Positions 27,286 to 35,372 of a stretch of DNA of 64,000 bases are shown piece by piece. The translations under genes were made by a program, and so were the position numbers. Position 1 is the first letter of the stretch. Every line of letters starts with the position of its first letter. Location of the stretch: positions 1 through 64,000 of the forward strand of contig NZ_KB899151.1 in assembly GCF_000378065.1 (NCBI RefSeq), given 5' to 3'. This DNA comes from Porphyromonas gulae DSM 15663. Its GTDB lineage: Bacteria; Bacteroidota; Bacteroidia; Bacteroidales; Porphyromonadaceae. The notes under the pieces are model-generated. The model was given only the letters and a program-made list of their open reading frames with translations, made no database searches and was not told the DNA's origin.

Positions 27286-28014
27286 ATGAAAACAGCAGCT
27301 TATATGATCCGTTGCCTTACCAATATGCATGTGGGTAAGGGAGATGCCACCTACGAAGTGGTGGACAAATGTGTACAACGAGATGTAACCACAGGGATGC
27401 CCTGCATCTACTCCTCCAGCCTCAAAGGGGCTTTGAGACAGTTCTTTTCGAAGCAAGGCTTTGCCGACATCAAGCATGTGTTTGGATCTGATGTGAGCAG
27501 GGATGTAAAAGACGAAAGCAAGGGTAATGAGAGTGATAATAGTAATGAGGAGAATCCCAAAGAGCATAGCGTTGGCAACTTCACTTTTTTCCAGGCCAAC
27601 CTATTAGCCTATCCTGTTCAGACAACTCAAGAGGGTGCCACTTACATCCTGAAAACAAATAAAACCCTGCAAGAGCCTATAACGGAGTTAGCAAACCTTC
27701 TTTCTGCTCCATCGAATATTGAAGCTCTGTTACCTAAAGGGATTGAAAAGGATTTATCCAATGAGGCCCTCGAGCAACTCCCGGTCATAGCCCGCAACAA
27801 ATTGGAGAATGGGAAGAGTGAGAACCTATGGTACGAAGAGGTCGTGCCTGCCGAGAGCCGTTTTGTCTTCTTCGTATCCTACGATAATGAAGAGATCTTT
27901 GCGAAGTTCGACAAGATAATCCAAGAGAAAGTCATCCAAATAGGTGCCAATGGCTCTATTGGTTATGGTTTTTGCAAGATTACTAACCTTAAAGATTCCT
28001 CTCAAAATGAATAA
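27286..28014 (+). CDS. cmr4: Type III-B backbone RNase Cmr4
   Basis: Forms the helical backbone and cuts target RNA at 6-nt steps. 242 residues. The active-site loop is YEVVDKCVQRDVTTGMPCIYSSSLKGALRQFF in residues 23-54; Asp27 aligns with the catalytic Asp of Cmr4. C-terminal VIQIGANGSIGYGFCKI is the RAMP glycine-rich loop. Start MKTAAYMIRCLTNMHVGKGD was chosen because the reading frame upstream overlaps cmr3 and lacks family similarity. An acidic, low-complexity insert (DESKGNESDNSNEENPKE) lies near 70-87. Confidence 0.93.
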   Translation: MKTAAYMIRCLTNMHVGKGDATYEVVDKCVQRDVTTGMPCIYSSSLKGALRQFFSKQGFADIKHVFGSDVSRDVKDESKGNESDNSNEENPKEHSVGNFTFFQANLLAYPVQTTQEGATYILKTNKTLQEPITELANLLSAPSNIEALLPKGIEKDLSNEALEQLPVIARNKLENGKSENLWYEEVVPAESRFVFFVSYDNEEIFAKFDKIIQEKVIQIGANGSIGYGFCKITNLKDSSQNE

Positions 28015-28450
28015 GAAGACTATACAGGATTTGATACCCAAGGCTATGCAGGCCATTGAGGGAGTGGGTATTGTTGGCAAGGATAAGAAGTTCGAGAAAG
28101 TCCACGAGGGATATATCAATGCTCTTGGCCCTAATATCATTCAGTCGGGACTTCTCCCTACGCTCATATTCTACAATAAGGATAAGCGAGAGCTATGGCT
28201 TAAAGCGCTATACTATATGGAAGTCATAAGCAACGATACAGACCCCACAGCCATTATACAACTAATTATAAAAGAGGTGGATAATGAAAGTAAGCCAGAG
28301 AAAACTATAAAAGAGTTAGAGGGCAAAGCCAAGGAGTGGGAGCGCAAAATACTTGAGTATGCGGTGGCTCTCAAGCTGGCGCTTAGGACTTTTGTTGCTG
28401 AAGAACCTGAGACAAGCAATACAGAACAACAAAAAGGAGGTGCACAATGA
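28007..28450 (+). CDS. cmr5: Type III-B small subunit Cmr5
   Basis: Small helical subunit lining the target-RNA side of the Cmr complex. 147 residues. IQDLIPKAMQAIEGV at the N-terminus and YINALGPNIIQSGLLPTLIFYN near 33-54 are typical of Cmr5. Starts inside the last codons of cmr4 (8-bp overlap) and overlaps cmr6 by ATGA, so the genes are tightly coupled. Confidence 0.9.
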   Translation: MNKKTIQDLIPKAMQAIEGVGIVGKDKKFEKVHEGYINALGPNIIQSGLLPTLIFYNKDKRELWLKALYYMEVISNDTDPTAIIQLIIKEVDNESKPEKTIKELEGKAKEWERKILEYAVALKLALRTFVAEEPETSNTEQQKGGAQ

Positions 28451-29211
28451 ATTTTGGATACTGGTACTATCGAGAGTATTTCAATACGATAAAACTCAAT
28501 AGTGAGGGCATTGTAACCAACTTCTCTACGTTCAATAAAGGAAAGAATGATAAATTAAATGAGGAGCCCCTACCTCCCTACAACGAAGAAGTGAATATCC
28601 AGGGGATAAAGAGCTTCGAGCTAAAGACCTGCTATCCGGGGTTGCTCTGTGGTGTGGGCTATCATCACGAGATAAACAAACCTGCGGATGAAAAGGGTAA
28701 GAAGGTTGAGGGGGATAAGGAAGATGACGCACCGGAGGTTTACAACCTTGGGATGTACTTTGATTATACATCGGGTTTGCCCGTTATCCCCGGTTCTTCT
28801 ATCAAAGGGATGCTACGCTCTGCCATCGAAGAGTGGGACTTCCTTGCAGATTATAAACCCAACAGCGGAGTTACACGTGAAGAAATTATTAAGACTGTGT
28901 TTGAGGGAGAAGGGCTTTCCATTTATGACAGAGACATATTCCTCGATGCTATCCCGATAAAAGCAGATAACAAACTCTTTGGAGAGGACTATATCACGCA
29001 CCATCCCAATCCTCTGCAAAACCCTAATCCTGTACGTTTCTTGAGAGTCAATCCGGGTGTAACCTATAAGTTTCGCTTTATCCTGAAAGCTCATGGAGAG
29101 AAACTAACGGTAGACTTTAAGACAAAGCTCTTCGAAGCTATTATCTGCACTTTTGGTCTCGGGGCCAAGACCAATGTCGGCTACGGGCAATTCGTAAAAC
29201 CTCAGAAGTAG
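28447..29211 (+). CDS. cmr6: Type III-B RAMP protein Cmr6
   Basis: Caps the Cmr backbone near the crRNA 3' end. 254 residues. The RAMP signature YFDYTSGLPVIPGSSIKGMLRSAIEEWDF (98-126) and C-terminal FGLGAKTNVGYGQFVKP with the glycine-rich loop are clear. FLDAIPIKADNKLFGEDYITHHPNPLQNPNPVRFLRV is also typical. ATGA overlap with cmr5. Fifty-five bp separate it from the fusion gene. Confidence 0.93.
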   Translation: MNFGYWYYREYFNTIKLNSEGIVTNFSTFNKGKNDKLNEEPLPPYNEEVNIQGIKSFELKTCYPGLLCGVGYHHEINKPADEKGKKVEGDKEDDAPEVYNLGMYFDYTSGLPVIPGSSIKGMLRSAIEEWDFLADYKPNSGVTREEIIKTVFEGEGLSIYDRDIFLDAIPIKADNKLFGEDYITHHPNPLQNPNPVRFLRVNPGVTYKFRFILKAHGEKLTVDFKTKLFEAIICTFGLGAKTNVGYGQFVKPQK

Positions 29212-29266
29212 GATTACGGCCGGTTGCCTCTCCATCGGGTCGTTTTTCCTCAGCAAAGAGTTTTGT

Positions 29267-32200
29267 ATGCCACTCTCCACAGATTCGTTGCCGATCTTCT
29301 TGTCGGACTTCACCGCCTACCATTTTAGCGTTCGTTTCAGAGCCGAACGTGCTATTGCCTTCGAACGCAAATGGTATTTCATGCCTCGGTTTGCATTGGG
29401 CAATGCCCTCAAAAATAGTAAGCAGTACGCCTACCTCTATGGGCAGATATTCAAGCCACAAGAGGAAGACGCGGACGAAAGCAAGGGACCGGGCAACACC
29501 TCGCGCCTGATCATTCGAGCCGACAAACCCTCCCGGAAGTCTCTGGAGGCAGGCGAAGCCATGGATCTGTACATTACCGTCGTAACGAGAGATCCTCTGC
29601 TGGTCGGAGACTTTCTCTCTTTCCTTCCGGAATGGCAGGCGTACAACTTCTTTCGGGAAAATAATCTCACGTACGACTCCTATCGCCTGTACAATCCCAC
29701 GACAGAGAAATACGAGTCCGGGCTGAGGGTAGAGGATGCAGCACTTACGGTAGACTTCTTCTCTCGGCAAGCAATCCGTTGGGGCGAAATCCTTGCTGTG
29801 CGCTTTCTGTCTCCGGCCAGTATCAAGGTAGATCAAATACTGTCCGCGGAAATACCCTACTCGCGTCTGATGAATAGACTCTCACGACGTCTGTATGAGC
29901 TATATACCCAATACCTGAGCAGGGGAGAGACTTCTGTGGAGCGATATGTTTTCCCCGATCACGATGGGCTGATTTACTCCCAGATAAGTATGCCACGCAA
30001 GGCTACTATCAAGGAAAACAGACAGTACGACATGTCCGGCATATTGGGTCAGCTCTTCTACCGTGTTCCCTACGATCCCGTAGCAGCCCTCATGCTCTCG
30101 ATGGCGCATTGGGTGCATATAGGCAATCATACAATTGTGGGGAATGGTCAGATCGAGAGCACTCCGGTCAACGATGCCTTGTACCGCAAGTGGCTCTCTT
30201 CTTTGGCTGCGGATCGTGACCTTCCCATGGCAGAAGCGGAGCGACAAGATTTGTTGGAAGCCCTACGTGTTTGCAGCTATATACCGCAGCCTTATCACTC
30301 GGTGAACATACCCAAGGGGGATGGCTCTTACCGGCAGCTACATATCCCTTCGGCAGTGGATCTACACTTGCAGAGAAGCCTGGCCGGCATACTCTATCCG
30401 ATCACCGAGTCTTTATCCATTGCACAGAGCTATGCCTATCGCAAGGGAAAGGGGGCTGTGGCTGCCATTCGTAAAGTGCAGCATCTGCTGGATTCTCTGG
30501 ATGAGAACTATACAGTGGTGCGCTGCGATATAGACAACTTCTTCGATTCCATCCCTGTCCCCTCTCTATTGCAGAAAGTCCTGAGAACGACCGAAGATCC
30601 CCTCCTGACCCGTATGTTGAGCCTCTGGATGAAATCCGGAGTCGTAGACCGCACGCAGCAATATACTCCTGCATCCTCCGGCATCCCACAGGGAAGCCCT
30701 CTGGCCCCTCTGCTTTCCAACCTCTACTTGGAAGACACGGATCGCTACATTGCCGGGCATATAACAACCGAATTTATCCGCTATGCCGACGACCTGCTAC
30801 TCTTTTTGCCGGAGAGAGCGGATCCGCTGAAGGCTCTCCAAGACCTGAGCGAACATTTGAAGTCCCGCAAAGGGCTGAAGCTGAACAGGGACTTTGTCGT
30901 ATCGAGCATAAAAAGCTCTTTCAGTTTCCTCGGTATCACGTTCCGTGCAGATGGTTCAAGGTGTATGAGCCGGGACAAGACGGAGGGGCTCAAACGCAAG
31001 ATCGCACTCGCGCTCCATCGCGACACCGAAAACTTCTCAGCCCTCTCGGAGACGATCCAGGGCATGGAGCAGTACTACCGCAAACTGCTCGAAAAGGTAG
31101 ACATAGAGGCCATTGACAAAGCGGCCGCCGCTGTCTATGCCGCTCACATCGCATCACTGCCGACCTCCGAGGCTCGGAAAAAGGCCAAGGACAATCTGCT
31201 ACGGCTGGGCTTTCTCTCTTCGGAAACGGCCCAACAGACTCTTCGAGAGGCTATGCGGCAGACAGTGCTCCCAAGTGCAGACCCTTTCCCGATAAAGAAA
31301 GAGAGCGAGATCCTGCGTGAGCAGCACAAAAGACATTTGCAAGAGAGGGAAGAGATATTCGACTTGGTGGTTACCGAGCCCGGAGCTTTCATCGGTATCA
31401 GTCGCAACCACGTGCTTGTAAGGAAGTATGGGAAGACAATCTGCAAACGACCTGCCGCACGGATAGAGCAGATCAGCATCATCAGTGACGGAGTCTCTCT
31501 CAGCAGTAACGTCACCAAATACTGCAGGAAGAAGAATATCAGAGTCATATTCTACAATGCAACGGGCCAAGCCTATGCCTCTCTCGACGGCATGAATACC
31601 ATCTTGCCCTCCGTGATGGAAGCCCAGATGCGCCTGAGCGAAGAGAAGAAGCAGGAGTTCATCCTCGCTCTTATCCGGAACAAGGTTCGCAATCAGGGCA
31701 AACTCCTGCGCTACTACCACAAGTATTATCGCCACGACAAAGAGCTGAAAGAACCTCTCTCCAACGCTATCGCCGAGCTAAAGCAGCTGGAAGATATACC
31801 TATAGCGGAGGGCAGCTCCCTTGCGGACTTCCGACAGCATGCCATGCTTCATGAAGCACGCTGCGCACAAGTCTATTGGAGGGCATTCGCTCTGCTGGTG
31901 CATCGCTCCGGACATGAATTTGAGGGGAGAGAGCACAAGGGAGCCGAGGGATTGGTCAATCAGATGCTAAACTATGGCTACGCAATCCTCCGGAGCTATG
32001 TGATGAAGACAATAGACCTTTGGCAGCTCAACCCGAATATCGGTATCCTGCACAGCACGCAAGACAATAGACCGGCCCTGTGCTTCGACCTCATGGAGCA
32101 ATACCGGGCCTTTGTCGTCGATAGGAGCATCCTCGCCCTACTGGCCAAGGGGGAAGATGTGGGGCAGGATAACAAAGGGCTGTTGGATATGTCTACACGC

Positions 32201-32362
32201 AGCCGCATCATAACGAAGATAAACGAACGCTGGTTTGCTACCGAATACTATCGATCCGGGGAAAAGCTTTTCTCCGATATTATGAAGCTGCAAACCAAAG
32301 ACGTGAGAGCCTTTTGCTGTGGCAAGGTGAAGCGCATCAAATTCTATACCCCCAAATGGTAG
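29267..32362 (+). CDS. Cas6-reverse transcriptase-Cas1 fusion protein
   Basis: One 1031-residue protein combines crRNA processing, cDNA synthesis and spacer integration. Residues 1-about 310 form a Cas6-type RAMP domain, with the glycine-rich loop HIGNHTIVGNGQIES near 285-300. About 330-620 is a group II intron-like RT, with SGIPQGSPLAPLLSNLYL and the catalytic FIRYADDLLLF (Y506-A-D-D509). About 690-1031 is Cas1, with metal ligands Glu863 (HEARCAQVYW), His929 (GILHSTQ) and Asp941 (CFDLMEQYR). All three active centres look intact. RT-Cas1 proteins of this kind can acquire spacers from RNA (shown for the Marinomonas enzyme). The G+C content appears higher than in the cmr genes. Confidence 0.95.
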   Translation: MPLSTDSLPIFLSDFTAYHFSVRFRAERAIAFERKWYFMPRFALGNALKNSKQYAYLYGQIFKPQEEDADESKGPGNTSRLIIRADKPSRKSLEAGEAMDLYITVVTRDPLLVGDFLSFLPEWQAYNFFRENNLTYDSYRLYNPTTEKYESGLRVEDAALTVDFFSRQAIRWGEILAVRFLSPASIKVDQILSAEIPYSRLMNRLSRRLYELYTQYLSRGETSVERYVFPDHDGLIYSQISMPRKATIKENRQYDMSGILGQLFYRVPYDPVAALMLSMAHWVHIGNHTIVGNGQIESTPVNDALYRKWLSSLAADRDLPMAEAERQDLLEALRVCSYIPQPYHSVNIPKGDGSYRQLHIPSAVDLHLQRSLAGILYPITESLSIAQSYAYRKGKGAVAAIRKVQHLLDSLDENYTVVRCDIDNFFDSIPVPSLLQKVLRTTEDPLLTRMLSLWMKSGVVDRTQQYTPASSGIPQGSPLAPLLSNLYLEDTDRYIAGHITTEFIRYADDLLLFLPERADPLKALQDLSEHLKSRKGLKLNRDFVVSSIKSSFSFLGITFRADGSRCMSRDKTEGLKRKIALALHRDTENFSALSETIQGMEQYYRKLLEKVDIEAIDKAAAAVYAAHIASLPTSEARKKAKDNLLRLGFLSSETAQQTLREAMRQTVLPSADPFPIKKESEILREQHKRHLQEREEIFDLVVTEPGAFIGISRNHVLVRKYGKTICKRPAARIEQISIISDGVSLSSNVTKYCRKKNIRVIFYNATGQAYASLDGMNTILPSVMEAQMRLSEEKKQEFILALIRNKVRNQGKLLRYYHKYYRHDKELKEPLSNAIAELKQLEDIPIAEGSSLADFRQHAMLHEARCAQVYWRAFALLVHRSGHEFEGREHKGAEGLVNQMLNYGYAILRSYVMKTIDLWQLNPNIGILHSTQDNRPALCFDLMEQYRAFVVDRSILALLAKGEDVGQDNKGLLDMSTRSRIITKINERWFATEYYRSGEKLFSDIMKLQTKDVRAFCCGKVKRIKFYTPKW

Positions 32363-32382
32363 ACCGAGAGCGGGAAAGAGCT

Positions 32383-32697
32383 ATGAACGACAAAAAACTA
32401 TTGGTTGCATACGACATATCCTCCAACAGACGAAGGCGCAAGGTCGCTCGGATATTGGAGCAGTGTGGTGTACGCATCAATAAATCGGTATTCATCTGCA
32501 GCCTGCGAGAGCTGACCATGGACAAGTTGGTAGAGGCTGTTACCTCACAGACGGCTAAGAGAGACAAGGTGTTTTTTCTTCCTCTCTGTCAGCATTGTTA
32601 TACCGCAGCTTGGATGAGCGGACATCCGACCCCACCCAAGAGCCGGAGGAAAAGGCTCACTATACATACACAGTCCGTAAGGCTATTAAGACGCTAA
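32383..32697 (+). CDS. cas2: CRISPR-associated Cas2, C-terminus encoded by the first CRISPR repeat
   Basis: Structural partner of Cas1 in spacer integration. 104 residues: LLVAYDISSNRRRRKVARILEQCGVRINKSVFIC with the conserved Asp, then KRDKVFFLPLCQHCYTAAWM. From residue 92 to the end (LTIHTQSVRLLRR) the coding sequence is CRISPR repeat 1, and the stop codon TAA (32695-32697) lies in spacer 1. The start ATG at 32383 is 20 bp after the fusion gene stop; an earlier in-frame ATG would overlap that gene. The normal fold should end near residue 85-90, so the tail is probably extra. Confidence 0.92.
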   Translation: MNDKKLLVAYDISSNRRRRKVARILEQCGVRINKSVFICSLRELTMDKLVEAVTSQTAKRDKVFFLPLCQHCYTAAWMSGHPTPPKSRRKRLTIHTQSVRLLRR

Positions 32698-32911
32698 ACC
32701 CATAACATACCAATTCATATCAATAATTCTCACTATACATACACAGTCCGTAAGGCTATTAAGACTAGATGCCAGTAAACCTTGAGACTTCGGCTTTTGC
32801 TCTCACTATACATACACAGTCCGTAAGGCTATTAAGACTTCAATAAATGTGGATTGACATTGCCCCTTGTAGCCCTCACTATACATACACAGTCTGTAAG
32901 GCTATTAAGAC
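32656..32911 (+). CRISPR. CRISPR array: four 37-bp repeats, three 36-bp spacers
   Basis: Repeats at 32656-32692, 32729-32765, 32802-32838 and 32875-32911 with an exact 73-bp period. The repeat begins CTCACTATAC and ends GGCTATTAAGAC. The 3' end resembles the ATTGAAAC-type ends of type III repeats, which suggests transcription on the plus strand, the same direction as the cas genes, with a 5' handle ending AAGAC. The fourth repeat has one change (C to T at 32895), fitting the old, trailer end. The first repeat lies inside cas2, so there is no leader between cas2 and the array, and no TAnnTTTG is seen within cas2. Confidence 0.95.
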
Positions 32912-33039
32912 TCTTGATGCTCTACTCATCATCACTTGGACTTTCCAAGTTAGATTTTGGAGCGGTTAATATTGTGTTTTGCACAAGATAAGAGCATAAT
33001 CACAGCCTTCCGCTTGTGTGCGAGCCAAGGCCGTTTGCG

Positions 33040-33195
33040 CACCATAATTTTCTATTTCGATGCTCCGAAAAACGTGGCGCGAGATTTTTTTCGCTGTGGT
33101 TCGAGAATTTTTTACTTCCCGTGCCACAGCGAAAAAAATCCCGCGCCGCTTTTCCCGAAAACACGCGCCACAATCGCAGCAATTGCGGTTCGAGA
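33040..33195 (+). repeat. Dispersed repeat element, copy B (right flank of CRISPR-Cas locus)
   Basis: Same orientation and same internal spacing (86 bp between the two shared 20-mers) as copy A at 22420-22580. It starts about 130 bp after the last CRISPR repeat. The inner block differs from A (GCTGTGGTTCGAGAATTTTTTA against GTTTTGGCGCGGGAAGTAAA), so the copies have diverged in the middle but not at the ends. The rest of the gap 32912-33257 shows no gene. Confidence 0.7.
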
Positions 33196-33257
33196 AAATC
33201 CGATCGGAATAATTGAAATCCGAGACTTCCGAGACCTCCGAAGCCGGTTCTAAGCTC

Positions 33258-34670
33258 TTACCCTTCTACAACATCTCGGATACGACCCAAAATATCCTGC
33301 TTGATGGCAGACAGATGCGCTCCCAATTCGCTCTCTGTCGGGAAAGAACCGTATGGATAGTCCTTGCCTTGGAAAGTATAGTGCATCGAAGAGAACTTCA
33401 CCCCTGCATCTACCGCCAAAGCGAGGTTGCTCCTCTTACTCGGCACACGGATACGGGAAAAACGGATACGAAAAACGATAGCATGGGCATTCATCAGAAT
33501 ATCGAGCCTGTCTTCGGGCAAACGGGAGGTTAGTCCTTGGGAATATTCGTCTAAGCTGAACGTTTTGTCATCATCCCATATACTATTCCCTTTTTCCTTG
33601 AGCATAAAATAAGAGATCTCTTGCTCGGCGAAAAACCGATTGACAGGTTGCAATGCCGCTATCAGTCGTTTGGCAAAATCGCGATGGAAGCAGTTGTACA
33701 CATCCATCCGGGCCTCCATCGAGACGGGGATGGGATTCGCGGCTCTTTTCTTCGCCCTGCGTTCGAGTATGGCCAACTCTTTGTCAAAATCGTCTGCTTC
33801 TTCGATGCTCTCCCCACGGGCTGCTTGGATACACGTGACGAGAGCCTCTTCCATACACTGCTCCATATAGGCGACGAACGGCTCTATCTGCCATATCTCG
33901 GCAGATGCACCCACGGAGGGCACTCCTCCTACTGCCACATCGGCACGATTCAGGGCAGACAAGTAGGCATTCTTATCCTTGCTGCGCACCACTATCATCG
34001 GATAGCCATACTTGGCAAGAATATAATTGACCAGCAGACGGGCGATTCGCCCGTTGCCGTCATCGAACGGATGAATGCGGATGAAGCGATAATGAAATAC
34101 GGAAGCCAGGCGAATGGGCGACAGCTCCCCTGCCTCTTCCGCGCTTCGATACCAGTCCACGAGCTCCGCCATCAGTGCCGGTGTTTCCTCCGGAGAGGCA
34201 TATTCGAAGCGTTCGCCCGTCACGGTTTTCACCGAGTTGGGTCGCGTTTTGTACTCTCCGGCGTGGATCACCACCGTATTCAACAAGGGACACCCGGCTC
34301 CGTGCTTGGTATAATCCTCCCTCAAGAGCGTACGGTGCAGCTCCCGAATGAACCTTTCGGTCAGCGGACGTTCGGAAGAGGAGGCTTCCGCCTGTATCAT
34401 CTTCAGGGCCACATTGTGGGCTTTCATCTCTTCCAAGTCTTTCATATCGGCCTCTTCCGCCACTTTCCCGAATAGCAGGAGCAGTTCCGTCTGGCCGTAA
34501 GTGAGGGTATTGCCCTCCATGTGGTTGGAGTTGTAGTTGAACTCCAGCATAAACTTACGGTCCAGCCGTCTCCGGTCTTCTTCTCTCATCGGGAGAAGAG
34601 AGCGCCACTCTGCGTACAATTTTTCGATCCTGTCCATCACCGCCATTGATTCGCCGGTTTCCCGAGCCAT
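33258..34670 (-). CDS. Fic domain protein (class II, N-terminal inhibitory motif)
   Basis: Fic proteins transfer AMP (or another nucleotide moiety) to protein hydroxyls. 470 residues: an inhibitory helix motif SNHMEGN (S/TxxxEG, about residue 51-57), a Fic core with the intact active loop HPFDDGNGRIAR (His200 onward), and a C-terminal helical and winged-helix-like region. The intact loop and alpha-inhibitor suggest a self-restrained AMPylase. Start MARETGESMAVMDR; a second start eight codons later is possible. A -7 element TACATTTG lies on the minus strand at 34698-34691. It converges on the CRISPR array and shares a divergent promoter region with the next gene. Confidence 0.88.
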   Translation of the reverse strand: MARETGESMAVMDRIEKLYAEWRSLLPMREEDRRRLDRKFMLEFNYNSNHMEGNTLTYGQTELLLLFGKVAEEADMKDLEEMKAHNVALKMIQAEASSSERPLTERFIRELHRTLLREDYTKHGAGCPLLNTVVIHAGEYKTRPNSVKTVTGERFEYASPEETPALMAELVDWYRSAEEAGELSPIRLASVFHYRFIRIHPFDDGNGRIARLLVNYILAKYGYPMIVVRSKDKNAYLSALNRADVAVGGVPSVGASAEIWQIEPFVAYMEQCMEEALVTCIQAARGESIEEADDFDKELAILERRAKKRAANPIPVSMEARMDVYNCFHRDFAKRLIAALQPVNRFFAEQEISYFMLKEKGNSIWDDDKTFSLDEYSQGLTSRLPEDRLDILMNAHAIVFRIRFSRIRVPSKRSNLALAVDAGVKFSSMHYTFQGKDYPYGSFPTESELGAHLSAIKQDILGRIRDVVEG

Positions 34671-34690
34671 CGTTCATTTTATTATTATAA

Positions 34691-34737
34691 CAAATGTAGG
34701 GCAAAAAGCATTGATACGGCAGATATTCATACTTTTG
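34691..34737. promoter_or_regulatory. Divergent promoter region of fic and threonylcarbamoyl-AMP synthase genes
   Basis: Minus strand TACATTTG (34698-34691) drives fic and plus strand TACTTTTG (34730-34737) drives the next gene. Both fit TAnnTTTG. The plus-strand element predicts a transcription start near 34744, which supports the ATG at 34797 and not a GTG at 34749. Confidence 0.5.
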
Positions 34738-34796
34738 CCCGTGAAGGAGTGAGCGCACTCGGCTCTCTCGGGAAAAACAGAGATTATACCATCGAT

Positions 34797-35372
34797 ATGC
34801 TCAACGATATTCAGAGAAGTGAAGCGAAGAAAGCCGCCGAAGTCATGCGCAAAGGCGGCATCATCCTTTACCCGACAGATACCATTTGGGGAATAGGCTG
34901 CGATGCCACGAACGAGGAGGCCGTCCGGCGGATTTACCGGCTCAAAGAAAGAGCGGACAGCAAGAGCATGCTCGTCCTCATCGATTCGGAAGCCAAGCTC
35001 CAAGGCCTTATGGACGAAGTGCCCGAGTTGGCCTGGGATCTGATCGAGCTGACGACCAAACCGCTGACCATCATCTATCCTCAGGCCAAAGGCGTGGCTC
35101 CGGCTCTCATCGCTTCGGACGGATCGCTGGGCATTCGCCTGACGCGCGAAGCCTTCTCTGCCGAGCTATGCAGGCTGATGCGCGTCCCCGTCGTGTCCAC
35201 ATCGGCCAATATCAGCGGCCGGCCCTCGGCACGGACTTTCGGCGAGATCGCTCCGGCCATCCTTGACGGTGTGGACTATATAGTGGAGTGCCGGCGCGAA
35301 GAGCCGGCCGGTCAGGCCTCTTCGATCATTCGACTCGGCACAAGGGGAGAAGTGGAGGTGATCCGCCAATGA
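34797..35372 (+). CDS. L-threonylcarbamoyladenylate synthase (Sua5/YrdC family)
   Basis: Makes threonylcarbamoyl-AMP for the t6A modification of tRNAs that read ANN codons. 191 residues, YrdC length, without the Sua5 C-terminal domain. Family strands are seen: GGIILYPTDTIWGIGCDATNEEAVRRIYRLKERADSKSMLVLI, LTIIYPQAKGVAPALIASDGSLGIRLT and VPVVSTSANISGRPSARTF, with the KRxxxK-type nucleotide site as K-E-R-A-D-S-K-S-M. Its stop overlaps the next start by ATGA, so it is co-transcribed with the sugar transferase and ClC genes. Confidence 0.92.
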   Translation: MLNDIQRSEAKKAAEVMRKGGIILYPTDTIWGIGCDATNEEAVRRIYRLKERADSKSMLVLIDSEAKLQGLMDEVPELAWDLIELTTKPLTIIYPQAKGVAPALIASDGSLGIRLTREAFSAELCRLMRVPVVSTSANISGRPSARTFGEIAPAILDGVDYIVECRREEPAGQASSIIRLGTRGEVEVIRQ

